From Tomitella biformata AHU 1821 (GTDB taxonomy: Bacteria > Actinomycetota > Actinomycetes > Mycobacteriales > Mycobacteriaceae): a stretch of DNA of 64,000 nt. A program made the translations under genes and the position numbers. The stretch lies in the NCBI RefSeq assembly GCF_000524475.1, contig NZ_BAVQ01000002.1:62001-126000 (forward strand), read 5' to 3'. A model generated the notes under the pieces. It saw nothing but the letters and a program-made list of their open reading frames with translations. It had not been told where the DNA came from and did no database searches. Shown here in pieces: positions 8,071-16,309 of the stretch (positions are counted from its first letter, which is position 1; each line of letters starts with the position of its first letter).

Positions 8071-8107
8071 ACCTACCTATGTAGGTAATAGGTTCCGGTA
8101 TTGCGTA
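8071..8107. promoter_or_regulatory. Operator candidates in the iclR / acyl-CoA dehydrogenase divergent promoter
   Basis: Perfect inverted repeat ACCTAC-CTAT-GTAGGT (8071-8086), followed by GTTCCGGTATTGCGTA (8092-8107), which matches the 16-mer before dctP at 12 of 16 positions. Both lie 24-60 bp upstream of the iclR start, where autoregulation would act. Confidence 0.5.
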
Positions 8108-8186
8108 ATCATAAGTGATCGGGAATAGTCGATCAGAGCCCCGGATTTACCCATCTACTTCCCATCCGCCTTCACCAGGAGCACCC

Positions 8187-9356
8187 ATGAGTTCCACCCT
8201 CGCGCCACGGACCACAGTGGCGACCGACGAGATGAACGCGTTGCGCGCCAAGGTTCGCGCCTTCCTTGCCGACGAGATCGCCACCGGCCACCTCACCCCG
8301 TGGATCGATACGTGGCTCACTCGCTGGGATGAAGAGTTCACACGCCGACTCGCGGAGCGCGGCTGGGTCGGCATCACCATCCCCACCAAGTACGGCGGAG
8401 GCGGCGGCACGCACCTCGAGCGCTTCGTCGTCACTGAGGAACTGCTGTCGGTGGGCGCACCCGTCGCCGCCCAGTGGGTTGCCGACAGGCAGATCGCGCC
8501 ATCGCTCCTGAGCTACGGCACGGAGGAGCAAAAGGAGAAGTACCTGCCCCGCATTGCGGCGGGCGAATGCTGCTTTGGCATCGGAATGAGCGAACCGGAC
8601 TCTGGCTCCGACCTCGCCAGTGTCCGGACCAAGGGCATCAAGGTGGACAGCGGCTGGCGTGTGACCGGCACCAAGGTCTGGACCTCCGGGGCCCAACACG
8701 CGGAGGCGTTCATCGCACTCGCGCGGACAGAGCCGCTCGACCCATCCCACAGACACGCCGGGCTGAGCCAGTTCATCGTCGATCTCCGCGGCGAGGGCGT
8801 CACAATCCGGCCCATCATCTCTCTGTCCGGAGACCATCACTTCAATGAAGTGGTCCTCGAGAGCGTCTTCGTCCCGGACGAGATGGTTTTCGGTCAGCTT
8901 GGAAACGGTTGGGAGCAAGTCAACTCCGAGCTTGCCTTTGAGCGCAGCGGCCCGGAGCGGTTCCTCTCATCGTTCCGCCTATTCGCCGCCGAGATCGCCG
9001 CAATCTCCGCCGGGACCCTGCCGGAACGCTCAGACCTTGGCCGCTCCGTCGCCAGAATGGCCAGCCTGCACAACCTGAGCCAGAACGTCGCCGGCGCGCT
9101 GCAGCGGGGCGAGCCAGCCGACACGGCCGCCGCGCTAGTGAAATTGCTCGGCACAACCACGGAGGGCGACCTCGTGGACGCTGTGTCAACACAACTCGGC
9201 GACAACGTGCGGCCGGCAGCCGGCGGATCCGCCTCGCTATCGGAGATCAAGGGCCTGCTCCGCGCCGGCCTCCACCAGCGCCCGGGCTTCACGCTCCGTG
9301 GCGGCACCAACGAAATTCTGCGCGGCGTGATCGCGCGGGGACTGGGGATGCGCTGA
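8187..9356 (+). CDS. Acyl-CoA dehydrogenase family protein (first of a pair)
   Basis: 389 residues, full-length flavoprotein acyl-CoA dehydrogenase. Visible features are GWVGITIPTKYGGGGG in the N-terminal helical domain, FGIGMSEPDSGSDLASVRT and GTKVWTSGAQHAE in the middle beta domain (FAD contacts), and the C-terminal RGGTNEILRGVIARGLGM. The ATG at 8187 is chosen because AGGAG sits seven bases before it. It overlaps the next gene as TGATG. Paired dehydrogenase genes of this kind often encode heteromeric enzymes (as in FadE pairs of steroid degradation), so the two products may form one alpha2beta2 complex. Confidence 0.9.
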   Translation: MSSTLAPRTTVATDEMNALRAKVRAFLADEIATGHLTPWIDTWLTRWDEEFTRRLAERGWVGITIPTKYGGGGGTHLERFVVTEELLSVGAPVAAQWVADRQIAPSLLSYGTEEQKEKYLPRIAAGECCFGIGMSEPDSGSDLASVRTKGIKVDSGWRVTGTKVWTSGAQHAEAFIALARTEPLDPSHRHAGLSQFIVDLRGEGVTIRPIISLSGDHHFNEVVLESVFVPDEMVFGQLGNGWEQVNSELAFERSGPERFLSSFRLFAAEIAAISAGTLPERSDLGRSVARMASLHNLSQNVAGALQRGEPADTAAALVKLLGTTTEGDLVDAVSTQLGDNVRPAAGGSASLSEIKGLLRAGLHQRPGFTLRGGTNEILRGVIARGLGMR

Positions 9357-10438
9357 TGACCACCGCGACCAATACGGCCGACCTCACGGTCGATGCCGAC
9401 CTCCAGCAGATGATGACGCAAGTCCTGGCCGTGTTCTCCGGCCCCACCGCCGACCCCGCCCCCAATGCGGTGTGGTCAGCGCTCACAGAGGTGGGACTCG
9501 CCCGGCTCACTGCCTCTGAACTGTCCGGGGGCAGCGGGGCAGGCTGGGCCGAGGCCGCGGCACTGCTGCGCACCGCGGCCGCTGCCGGTGTCGCCGTCCC
9601 CTATGCGGAGACGGACCTGCTCGCCGGGCCGCTCCGCCGGGCGGCCGGTGTGGATGACTCGTCGGATTCCACCGCCACCGTCGCGCTGCTCGATAGCGAT
9701 GGCACCGCGTTCGAGGTCCCATGGGCCGGCAGCACCACGACCATCACGTGCGTGCGGAAGGCTGGACAAGGCTACGAACTCGCTGACATCAAGACCGAGG
9801 ACCTCAGCATCGTGCCCGGCGAGGGCCTCTCCGCCGTGCCAATCGGCACGGTGAGCGTTGCCAAGGACGTCGAATGGACACCCGTGGACGCCGACGCGGT
9901 CAACGCTCATGTCCTGCGCGGTGCCCTTGTTCGCGCTCTGCAGTGCGTGGGTGCGATGGAGGGGATGCTGGCCTCGGCGATCGAGCACAGCGTCGCCCGC
10001 AATCAGTTCGGCCGAGCGCTCGCAAAATTCCAATCGGTTCAGAACCTGGTGGTCGACGTCGCCGCCGAGTCCGTTCTCGCGCGCGCCGCCGTCGACACCG
10101 CGCTGGCGGGAGCCATCGCCAACGACCTCACCGGGGAACTCTCCGAGTTCCAGATAGCCGTGGCCCGCAGTGTCGTGTCCCAAGCCATCGCGGTTGCCGT
10201 CCGAAACACCCACCAGGTGCATGGCGCGATCGGCACCACGCATGAACACACCCTGCACCGACTCACACTGCCCGTGTTGCAGTGGCGCGGCGAGTTCGGA
10301 TCGGCCGCATTCTGGGAATCGTTCCTCACGCACACTGCCGTGGCCAACGGCATGGACGGCGCATGGCGAATGGTCGTGGAAGGAACCCCCATCGACAATG
10401 CCGCCGCCGCCTATCTCAAGGCCGTAGCCACAGTCTGA
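9356..10438 (+). CDS. Acyl-CoA dehydrogenase family protein (second of a pair)
   Basis: 360 residues, shorter and more divergent than its upstream partner. The C-terminal ACAD helical domain is clear (SVARNQFGRALAKFQSVQNLVVDVAAE, VHGAIGTTHEHTLHRLT), while the middle domain lacks a recognisable FAD-binding SEPDSGSD-type motif. That pattern is known for the non-identical subunit of heteromeric acyl-CoA dehydrogenases, supporting joint function with the upstream gene, to which it is coupled by TGATG. Substrate unknown. Confidence 0.85.
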   Translation: MTTATNTADLTVDADLQQMMTQVLAVFSGPTADPAPNAVWSALTEVGLARLTASELSGGSGAGWAEAAALLRTAAAAGVAVPYAETDLLAGPLRRAAGVDDSSDSTATVALLDSDGTAFEVPWAGSTTTITCVRKAGQGYELADIKTEDLSIVPGEGLSAVPIGTVSVAKDVEWTPVDADAVNAHVLRGALVRALQCVGAMEGMLASAIEHSVARNQFGRALAKFQSVQNLVVDVAAESVLARAAVDTALAGAIANDLTGELSEFQIAVARSVVSQAIAVAVRNTHQVHGAIGTTHEHTLHRLTLPVLQWRGEFGSAAFWESFLTHTAVANGMDGAWRMVVEGTPIDNAAAAYLKAVATV

Positions 10439-10475
10439 GTCCGCCAGCCTCCCGCCGGAAGTAGAGAACCGCCTT

Positions 10476-11681
10476 ATGGTCCCGCCGCTCGCCCGGCTAT
10501 TCATCGCCGCCGTGCTCATCAACGGCGCGTATGACGCTGTGCGGTTGGCGGTCTCGTACCGGGTGCTTGCGCTAGGCGGCGACGGTGTCTCCGTCGGCGT
10601 AGTGACCGCGATGTTCTCTGTGTTGCCGATGCTCCTTGCGCTCTACTTCGGCCGGCTGGTGGACCGAAAGGGCAGCTGGGGAGTCCTTGCCGCCGGCACA
10701 ATTTTGTCGATGGCCGCCGTCGGCCTCGCAACTCTGTCCACAACGATCGCCATCCTCGCTATCGCGAACACGGCCCTTGGACTGGGCCAGGTCCTGACGA
10801 TGATTGGCGCTCAGGGCTTCATCATGGAGCTCACAGAGCCTGGCCGGCACGTCAATGGGTTTGCGATGTTCACGCTTGCCGTGTCCGTCGGCCAGTCGGT
10901 GGGCACTCCGGCCATGGGCGCTCTTCTACAGGCCGGGCGCGATGGCGACATCGTCAACACCAACGTCGCGCTTTTCGTCATGGGAGTTGCGATCGCGCTC
11001 GCTATCCCCCTCGTACTCTCACTACCGCGTTCCAACGCTTCCCTTCGACAGTCCGGCCGGCCAGATGTGGCGACGATGCCCGCCCTGTTACGACGTTCTG
11101 GCATGGTCCCCGCCATCTTCGCGGCCCTCATTGTCATCACCGGGATCGACCTGATCACCGCGTATCTTCCTGTCATCGGCGAGGCCGCCGGCCTGAGCCC
11201 GATGGTCATCGCGCTTCTGGTGGCGCTTCGATCGGTGTTCTCCATGATCTCCCGAGCCACCATGCCCTGGGCCCTTCGCCGCTGGTCGCAAACTGCGATC
11301 CTGATCGCCTCGCCGGCGATCACCGCGCCGGCGGTCCTGCTCGTCGGTATCTCCCAGAATGTCTACGTGATGGGCTTCTGCCTGGCACTCGTCGGCTACT
11401 TCTGGGGGATGAACCAGCCCGTCACCATGAACTGGGTAATCACCGCCGCGCCTGCCGCCGACCGGGCCGCAGCCTTGTCCCTTCGACTCACCGGAAACCG
11501 GGCCGCCCAGGTGGTGATCCCGCTCGGCACAGGCGCCGTCGCGGGGTTCGCCGGGGCAGGGAGCGTCTTTCTAGTATCCGGCGCACTCACCGCAGCATCC
11601 GCTGTGTCGACCACTCTTTCACTGCGGCGAAAACCTGTCGCAGAACTGGGGAAGGTTGCAGCTCGCGCTGCCAGCCGATAG
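10476..11681 (+). CDS. MFS transporter
   Basis: 401 residues, about twelve membrane segments in two six-helix halves with a basic central loop (LPRSNASLRQSG). The loop after helix 2 has FGRLVDRKGSWG, a version of the MFS motif GxxxDRxG. It follows the dehydrogenase pair by 37 bp on the same strand and is probably cotranscribed. It may import or export the acid handled by this block, alongside the TRAP system; direction and substrate cannot be inferred. Confidence 0.85.
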   Translation: MVPPLARLFIAAVLINGAYDAVRLAVSYRVLALGGDGVSVGVVTAMFSVLPMLLALYFGRLVDRKGSWGVLAAGTILSMAAVGLATLSTTIAILAIANTALGLGQVLTMIGAQGFIMELTEPGRHVNGFAMFTLAVSVGQSVGTPAMGALLQAGRDGDIVNTNVALFVMGVAIALAIPLVLSLPRSNASLRQSGRPDVATMPALLRRSGMVPAIFAALIVITGIDLITAYLPVIGEAAGLSPMVIALLVALRSVFSMISRATMPWALRRWSQTAILIASPAITAPAVLLVGISQNVYVMGFCLALVGYFWGMNQPVTMNWVITAAPAADRAAALSLRLTGNRAAQVVIPLGTGAVAGFAGAGSVFLVSGALTAASAVSTTLSLRRKPVAELGKVAARAASR

Positions 11682-11744
11682 CTCCTCGGCTCCCCGCCGA
11701 CCATGACCGCAGAATCACTCCGAACACGAACAGAAAGTGCAGCC

Positions 11745-12971
11745 ATGACCACCTCCGCGTCCGAATCATCAACCGCGCAAGCATTGCCACCACGCTCCGG
11801 GGCGCTCACCGACCTCAGGATTGTCGATCTGTCGCGCGTGCTCGCCGGGCCGCTGTGCGCACAGATGTTGTCGGATCACGGCGCGGACGTCATCAAGGTC
11901 GAGCCGCCCGCCGGTGATGAGACCCGGGAGTGGGGCCCACCGTTTGTCAAGCCCGGACACAGCGCCTACTTCGACGGCCTCAACCGGAACAAGCGGAACA
12001 TCAGCATCGACCTGCGTATGGAAGCCGGCCAGAAGCTACTTCGCACCATGCTGGCAGAGGCCGACGTGCTCGTTGAGAACTTCAAGGCTGGCACGCTCGA
12101 GAGGTGGGGCCTGAGCGACGAGGTGATCGCCACGGAGTTCCCCCGCCTTATCCACTGCCGGATCACCGGCTACGGGGTCACCGGCCCGCTTGGCGGCGCG
12201 CCCGGCTACGACGCCATCATGCAGGCCATGTCAGGCCTGATGAGCATCAATGGCGAGGCCGACGGCCAGGCCATGCGCATCGGAATCCCCTTGGTGGACA
12301 TCATCACCAGCCTCAATGCGATGAATGGCATCCTCATGGCGGTGCATGTTCGCGAAAAGACGGGGCGTGGCCAACTCGTAGATCTCGCATTGCTCGACAA
12401 CGCCGTGTCGATCTTGCATCCGCACGCCGGGAAATGGTTCGCCACCGGTATGCCTCCAGAGCGAACTGGGGTGGCGCACCCCACCATTTGCCCGTACGAG
12501 ACCTTCTACTGCGCCGACGGGCCGTTTTTCATCGGCACTGGCAATGACCGCCAGTTCCGCTCTCTCGTCGCCGCCCTCGATGCGGATGATCTTCTCGACG
12601 ATGGCCGGTTCATCACCAACTCAGACCGATTGGCGCACTCCGCCGAGTTGCGCAAGATCCTCGGTGACCTCGTCTCGCGCTGGCAACGTGATGATCTCGC
12701 CGATGCCCTGCGAGCGGCCGGAGTGCCCTCGGGCGCCGTCAACGATGTCGGGGAGGCATTGAATATGCCGCAGGTGCGGCACCGCGACATGGTCGTGGAG
12801 CTAGATGGCTACCGGGGTGTTGGCATCCCCGTGAAGTTGTCCGAATCGCCGGGATCCGTCCGCTTCGGCCCCCGCGCGCGGGGCGCCGACACCGAGGCAC
12901 TGCTCGCAGAGTTCCAGGTTGACGACGACGTGGCCGCACAACTCTGGGATACAGGGGTGCTCACGAAGTAG
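11745..12971 (+). CDS. CaiB/BaiF (class III) CoA-transferase
   Basis: About 408 residues, normal for family III. Markers: LRIVDLSRVLAGPLCAQMLSDHGADVIKVEPPAGDETR at the N terminus, LNRNKRNISIDL, and the segment GAPGYDAIMQAMSGLMS, whose aspartate is the expected catalytic residue forming an acyl anhydride. The enzyme moves CoA from a donor acyl-CoA to a free acid, so it is the likely activating step before the dehydrogenases and crotonase. The start is uncertain: ATG at 11745 matches family length, an in-frame ATG lies at 11703. Last gene of the operon. Confidence 0.9.
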   Translation: MTTSASESSTAQALPPRSGALTDLRIVDLSRVLAGPLCAQMLSDHGADVIKVEPPAGDETREWGPPFVKPGHSAYFDGLNRNKRNISIDLRMEAGQKLLRTMLAEADVLVENFKAGTLERWGLSDEVIATEFPRLIHCRITGYGVTGPLGGAPGYDAIMQAMSGLMSINGEADGQAMRIGIPLVDIITSLNAMNGILMAVHVREKTGRGQLVDLALLDNAVSILHPHAGKWFATGMPPERTGVAHPTICPYETFYCADGPFFIGTGNDRQFRSLVAALDADDLLDDGRFITNSDRLAHSAELRKILGDLVSRWQRDDLADALRAAGVPSGAVNDVGEALNMPQVRHRDMVVELDGYRGVGIPVKLSESPGSVRFGPRARGADTEALLAEFQVDDDVAAQLWDTGVLTK

Positions 12972-12977
12972 CCGGCA

Positions 12978-13002
12978 GACCCTGCGCTAGAAGTGCAGGG
13001 TC
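12978..13002. terminator. Short hairpin between convergent CoA-transferase and rhomboid genes
   Basis: GACCCTGC (12978-12985) and GCAGGGTC (12995-13002) form an 8-bp stem that overlaps the stop codon of the rhomboid gene. No U-run follows. Confidence 0.45.
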
Positions 13003-13943
13003 GCCAGCACCGGCCCGTACTGCTCACGGAGGCCGACTACTCGTAGCGCGATCAGCGCCACCTCCACCACCAGGACGGCGGCGAGGATGCCGAAGCCCAA
13101 TTGGGCGATGTGCGCGACGGTGGGGCGTTTGCGGCCGATGAGCTGCATGAGCTGGGGCGCGTAGATGATGCCCGCGACGGCGACGCTGCCCGCGACGAGG
13201 CCGCCGGCGTGGCCCAGCCACGAGATGCCGGGCACGGTGACCGAGATGATCACGTTGAGCACGATCACGCCAATGATCATGTTGGCGTTGCGTTTGAGGC
13301 GCAGCAGAATGATCAGGATCGCGCCGAACAGGCCGAACACCGCACCCGAGGCGCCGGCGGTCTGCGAGTTGACCGCGCCGAACATCACGGCCGCCGAGCC
13401 GCCGAGCAGCGCCAGGAGATACACGGCGCTGTATCGGATCCGGCCGAGCGCGTTCTCGCAGGCAATGCCCACGACATAGAGCGCGTACATGTTCACGGCC
13501 AGATGGATGAGGCCGTAGTGGAGGAAGCCGCTGCCGATCAACCGGATCACATCGCCGTTGGCGACCATGCCCGGGACCAGGACCAGACGGTTGAAGAAGT
13601 CTGAGCCGCGATGGTTGTCGAGGATGCTGGAGGACTGCGCCGCGGTGACCACATAGGCCAGCACGTTCAGCACGATCAGCGTGTAGGTGACGATGGGGAT
13701 GCCCGCGAAGGGCGTCTTGGCGGCCGTCCGCTGCGGCACACCGGCCGCGGTCACCGCCTGCGCGTGGCCGCGCTGGTCCTGGGCGACGCAGTCGACGCAG
13801 TGGAAGCCGACGGGCGCCGGGCGCAGGCAGTCCGGGCAGGCAGGCCGCCCGCACCGCGCGCAGGACAGGCCCGTGGGTCTATCAGGGTGGCGAACGCATC
13901 CCGGCTGGGGATGCTGTTGATGTCCCCAGCCGGGAGCGTTCAC
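12987..13943 (-). CDS. Rhomboid-family intramembrane serine protease with N-terminal zinc-binding region
   Basis: 318 residues. The first 60 residues hold paired Cys/His motifs (CVRHPDRPTGLSCARCGRPACPDCL, CVDC), a B-box-like zinc region common in actinobacterial rhomboids. Six or seven membrane helices follow. The catalytic serine lies in AGASGAVFGLFG and the catalytic histidine in WLGHAGGLVAG; the HLAVNMYALY motif of rhomboids is also present. The start is GTG at 13943. It begins four bases after the ppiA stop, so the pair is probably cotranscribed, as is common in this order. The protein substrate is unknown. Confidence 0.93.
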   Translation of the reverse strand: MNAPGWGHQQHPQPGCVRHPDRPTGLSCARCGRPACPDCLRPAPVGFHCVDCVAQDQRGHAQAVTAAGVPQRTAAKTPFAGIPIVTYTLIVLNVLAYVVTAAQSSSILDNHRGSDFFNRLVLVPGMVANGDVIRLIGSGFLHYGLIHLAVNMYALYVVGIACENALGRIRYSAVYLLALLGGSAAVMFGAVNSQTAGASGAVFGLFGAILIILLRLKRNANMIIGVIVLNVIISVTVPGISWLGHAGGLVAGSVAVAGIIYAPQLMQLIGRKRPTVAHIAQLGFGILAAVLVVEVALIALRVVGLREQYGPVLATLHF

Positions 13944-13946
13944 GTA

Positions 13947-14480
13947 CTAGACCTGCTCGATGGTGATGGAGTTGATCTTGACCTCGTCGGTCGGACGGTC
14001 CTGGCGGTCCACCGCGGTGGTGCCGATGGCGTCGACGATGGTGCGCGAGTCCGCGTCCAGCACCTCACCGAAGATGGTGTGCTTGCGGTTCAGGTGCGGC
14101 GTCTTGGCCGTGGTGATGAAGAACTGCGAGCCGTTGGTGCCCGGGCCGGCGTTGGCCATGGCCAGCAGGTACTCACGGTCGAACTGCAGCTCCGGGTGGA
14201 ACTCGTCCTTGAAGTTGTAGCCGGGGCCGCCGCGGCCGGTGCCGGTGGGGTCACCGCCCTGGATCATGAAGTTGGCGATGATGCGGTGGAAAACGGCGCC
14301 ATCGTAGAACGGGCCGGACTCGGAGCCCGACGCGTTCTTGGTGCTGTAGTCCTTGGAGCCGTCGGCGAGGCCGATGAAGTTGGCCACCGTCTCGGGCGCA
14401 TGATTGCCGAAGAGGGCGATCTTGATGTCGCCACGGTTGGTGTGCAGGGTCGCGGTTGCTGTCGCAATTGAGGAAGTCAC
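13947..14480 (-). CDS. ppiA: Peptidyl-prolyl cis-trans isomerase, cyclophilin type
   Basis: 177 residues with no signal peptide, so cytoplasmic. Cyclophilin active-site residues are visible: FHRIIANFMIQGGDPTGTG (Arg, Phe, Met, Gln), ANAGPGTNGSQFFITT and LNRKHTIFGEVL (His). It speeds proline isomerisation in folding. The start codon is GTG at 14480 with a poor ribosome site. It corresponds to Rv0009 in the mycobacterial origin region, although here it is separated from the PH-domain gene by the first accessory block. Confidence 0.95.
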   Translation of the reverse strand: MTSSIATATATLHTNRGDIKIALFGNHAPETVANFIGLADGSKDYSTKNASGSESGPFYDGAVFHRIIANFMIQGGDPTGTGRGGPGYNFKDEFHPELQFDREYLLAMANAGPGTNGSQFFITTAKTPHLNRKHTIFGEVLDADSRTIVDAIGTTAVDRQDRPTDEVKINSITIEQV

Positions 14481-14553
14481 GCCACCATGGTGCCATTAGC
14501 GGCCTTCTCTGTGTTGCGACACCGCCACCTAGATGTGGTTAGGCTCGGATTCC

Positions 14554-14730
14554 ATGACCACATCTGCCCACGAGGCCCTATCGGCCGGCCGCCCACATCG
14601 CGCGCGCACCGTCGCCCTCCTTGTCGGCGCAGCCGCCGTCATCGGCGCCGGCGTCTACTTCCAGCGCCACCGCGAGGAACTCGCCACCCTGGGCGGGCAA
14701 CACGGGGTGCCGGCATACCCGCAGACCTGA
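14554..14730 (+). CDS. Small hypothetical membrane protein
   Basis: 58 codons, starting at ATG 14554 (or 21 bases upstream in frame). One predicted membrane segment, VALLVGAAAVIGAGVYF, with a basic preceding stretch. No family recognised. It is divergent from ppiA, and GTTAGGCT before the start could be part of a promoter. Low-certainty gene. Confidence 0.45.
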   Translation: MTTSAHEALSAGRPHRARTVALLVGAAAVIGAGVYFQRHREELATLGGQHGVPAYPQT

Positions 14731-14774
14731 CGGGCTCGGTGGCCGCACGTCGGGCCCTGTGCCACGCTGGAAGC

Positions 14775-14975
14775 ATGAAATTCACCCTCTGCCCCTCCCA
14801 GCGCGCCCGATGCCGCACATCTGACCGCGGGTGCAAGGCCGCCAAGATCACCTCCGCGGTCCTGCTGTCCGCCCTGGTTGCCAGCGCGGCCGCGGCCGTG
14901 ATCGCCATGCGTCGCCGCCCTGAGCCACCGGAGCCCGCGGAGGCACCGCCGCGGGTGGATGATCCCCTGCGCTAG
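14775..14975 (+). CDS. Small hypothetical membrane protein
   Basis: 66 codons from ATG 14775. A Cys-rich N terminus (LCPSQRARCRTSDRGC), one membrane helix (ITSAVLLSALVASAAAAVIAM), then a basic-proline tail. It ends just before a strong hairpin, which supports a transcribed unit here. Function unknown. Confidence 0.45.
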   Translation: MKFTLCPSQRARCRTSDRGCKAAKITSAVLLSALVASAAAAVIAMRRRPEPPEPAEAPPRVDDPLR

Positions 14976-14999
14976 GCCGACAAAAGCTGGCAAGACAGC

Positions 15000-15035
15000 A
15001 CTGAAGGCGGGCCCAAACTAGGGCCCGCCTTCAGT
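15000..15035. terminator. Bidirectional terminator hairpin
   Basis: Perfect 15-bp stem ACTGAAGGCGGGCCC / GGGCCCGCCTTCAGT with a six-base loop (15015-15020), between the convergent small ORF and mscL. Confidence 0.8.
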
Positions 15036-15044
15036 CCTTCTCGA

Positions 15045-15467
15045 TCAAGCTACGGCGACAGCCGATCCGCAGTGCATGCACTTGGTGGCGCCCATAGGCA
15101 GGTCGCTGGAGAGGCAGTCCGGGCAGGCCTTGGTGGGGGCCGGATCGCCGAAGACCTCGTTGCCACGGCGCGCCTCGAAGGCGCGATACGGCACGATCAG
15201 CACGAAGTAGATGACCGCCATGAAGATGATGAAGTAGATGATGGCGGAGATGAACGTGCCGAAGTCGATGAACGTCGACGGGTCTTCGTCCCGCAGCTGC
15301 ACACCCAGACCCGGGCTGTCCGCCCCGCCGGCCGCCGCGATGATCGGATTGATCACCGAGTCCGTGAACGCCTTGACCAGCGTGCTGAACGCGGTCGCGA
15401 CGACCAGGCCGACGGCGATGATGATGACCTCGCCCTGCATCAGAAAACCCTTAAAGCCTTTAAGCAT
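15045..15467 (-). CDS. mscL: Large-conductance mechanosensitive channel MscL with C-terminal zinc ribbon
   Basis: 140 residues. The N-terminal amphipathic helix MLKGFKGFLMQG, TM1 (about 14-40) and TM2 (about 68-95) are classic MscL. The channel opens under membrane tension and protects against osmotic downshock. The last 30 residues are unusual: four cysteines (115, 118, 130, 133) arranged as CxxC...CxxC, a zinc-ribbon-like tail instead of the usual C-terminal helical bundle. AAGG-type ribosome site lies just upstream of the ATG at 15467. Confidence 0.95.
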   Translation of the reverse strand: MLKGFKGFLMQGEVIIIAVGLVVATAFSTLVKAFTDSVINPIIAAAGGADSPGLGVQLRDEDPSTFIDFGTFISAIIYFIIFMAVIYFVLIVPYRAFEARRGNEVFGDPAPTKACPDCLSSDLPMGATKCMHCGSAVAVA

Positions 15468-15532
15468 TCCGTTGTCCTCTCATCGACGTGCCTGATCTGA
15501 AAATCCCAGCTCTCACTTTAGAACGTGCTCGG

Positions 15533-16309
15533 CTATCCCGCCTCCTTTTTGAATCGCCGCGCGCCGAACCAGGCGGCCAGCACCGCCATCGCGATGGTCA
15601 GCCCGACACCCCACCAGGCGGCCGCCGAGGTGTACTCGCCGTTGAAGAAGGCGCGGACGCCGTCGACCACGTGCTTGAGCGGGTTGATATCACTCACCCA
15701 CTGCAGCCATCTCGGTGCCAGCGTCATCGGCAGCAGGATCCCGGAGAGCAGCAGCGCGGGGATCACGAAGGCATTGAGCAGCGGCGCGAACGCATCCTCG
15801 CTCTTGAGCGTGAGCGCCAGCCCATAGGAGATCGCGGCGAACGTGAAGCCCAGCAGCGCGACGATGATGATCGTGAGGATCACCCCCAGCACCGGTGCCC
15901 GTAGCCCGAGCGGGATCGCGACAAGCGTGAGCACGATCGCCTGCACCACCAGCACCACCACGTCGCGCAAGACGCGGCCTAGCAGCAGCGCCAGCCGGGG
16001 GGCCGGCGTCACCCGCTGTGACTCGATGACCCCCGCGCGGTACTCGGCGATCAGCCCGAAGCCCACGAACAGCGCGCCGAACATGGCCAGCTGCACCAGG
16101 ATCCCCGGGACGAAGAGCTGATAGGCGTTGCCGGTGCCGAGCTGGCTGGCAAGGGGCTTGAGCAGCGGGCCGAACAGCAGCACGTAGAGCACCGGCTGCG
16201 AGAGCCCGATCACCACCCAGGCCGGGTTGCGCACGGACAGGCGCATCGAGCGGCGGAAGACCGTCAACGTGTCGCGGACCAGGGTGTTGGTGGTCTGGAT
16301 GTGCTCCAT
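15533..16309 (-). CDS. ABC-2 type transporter permease (DrrB-like)
   Basis: 258 residues with six membrane helices and the ABC-2 signature in the fifth region (LLNAFVIPALLLSGILLPMTLAPRWLQWVSDINPLKHVVDGVRAFF). Daunorubicin-resistance-type permeases such as DrrB have this architecture. The gene overlaps the stop of the ATPase gene (TGATG at 16309-16311), so both are translated together. The exporter's cargo is unknown; the third gene of the operon is an acetoacetate-decarboxylase-like enzyme. Confidence 0.9.
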   Translation of the reverse strand: MEHIQTTNTLVRDTLTVFRRSMRLSVRNPAWVVIGLSQPVLYVLLFGPLLKPLASQLGTGNAYQLFVPGILVQLAMFGALFVGFGLIAEYRAGVIESQRVTPAPRLALLLGRVLRDVVVLVVQAIVLTLVAIPLGLRAPVLGVILTIIIVALLGFTFAAISYGLALTLKSEDAFAPLLNAFVIPALLLSGILLPMTLAPRWLQWVSDINPLKHVVDGVRAFFNGEYTSAAAWWGVGLTIAMAVLAAWFGARRFKKEAG

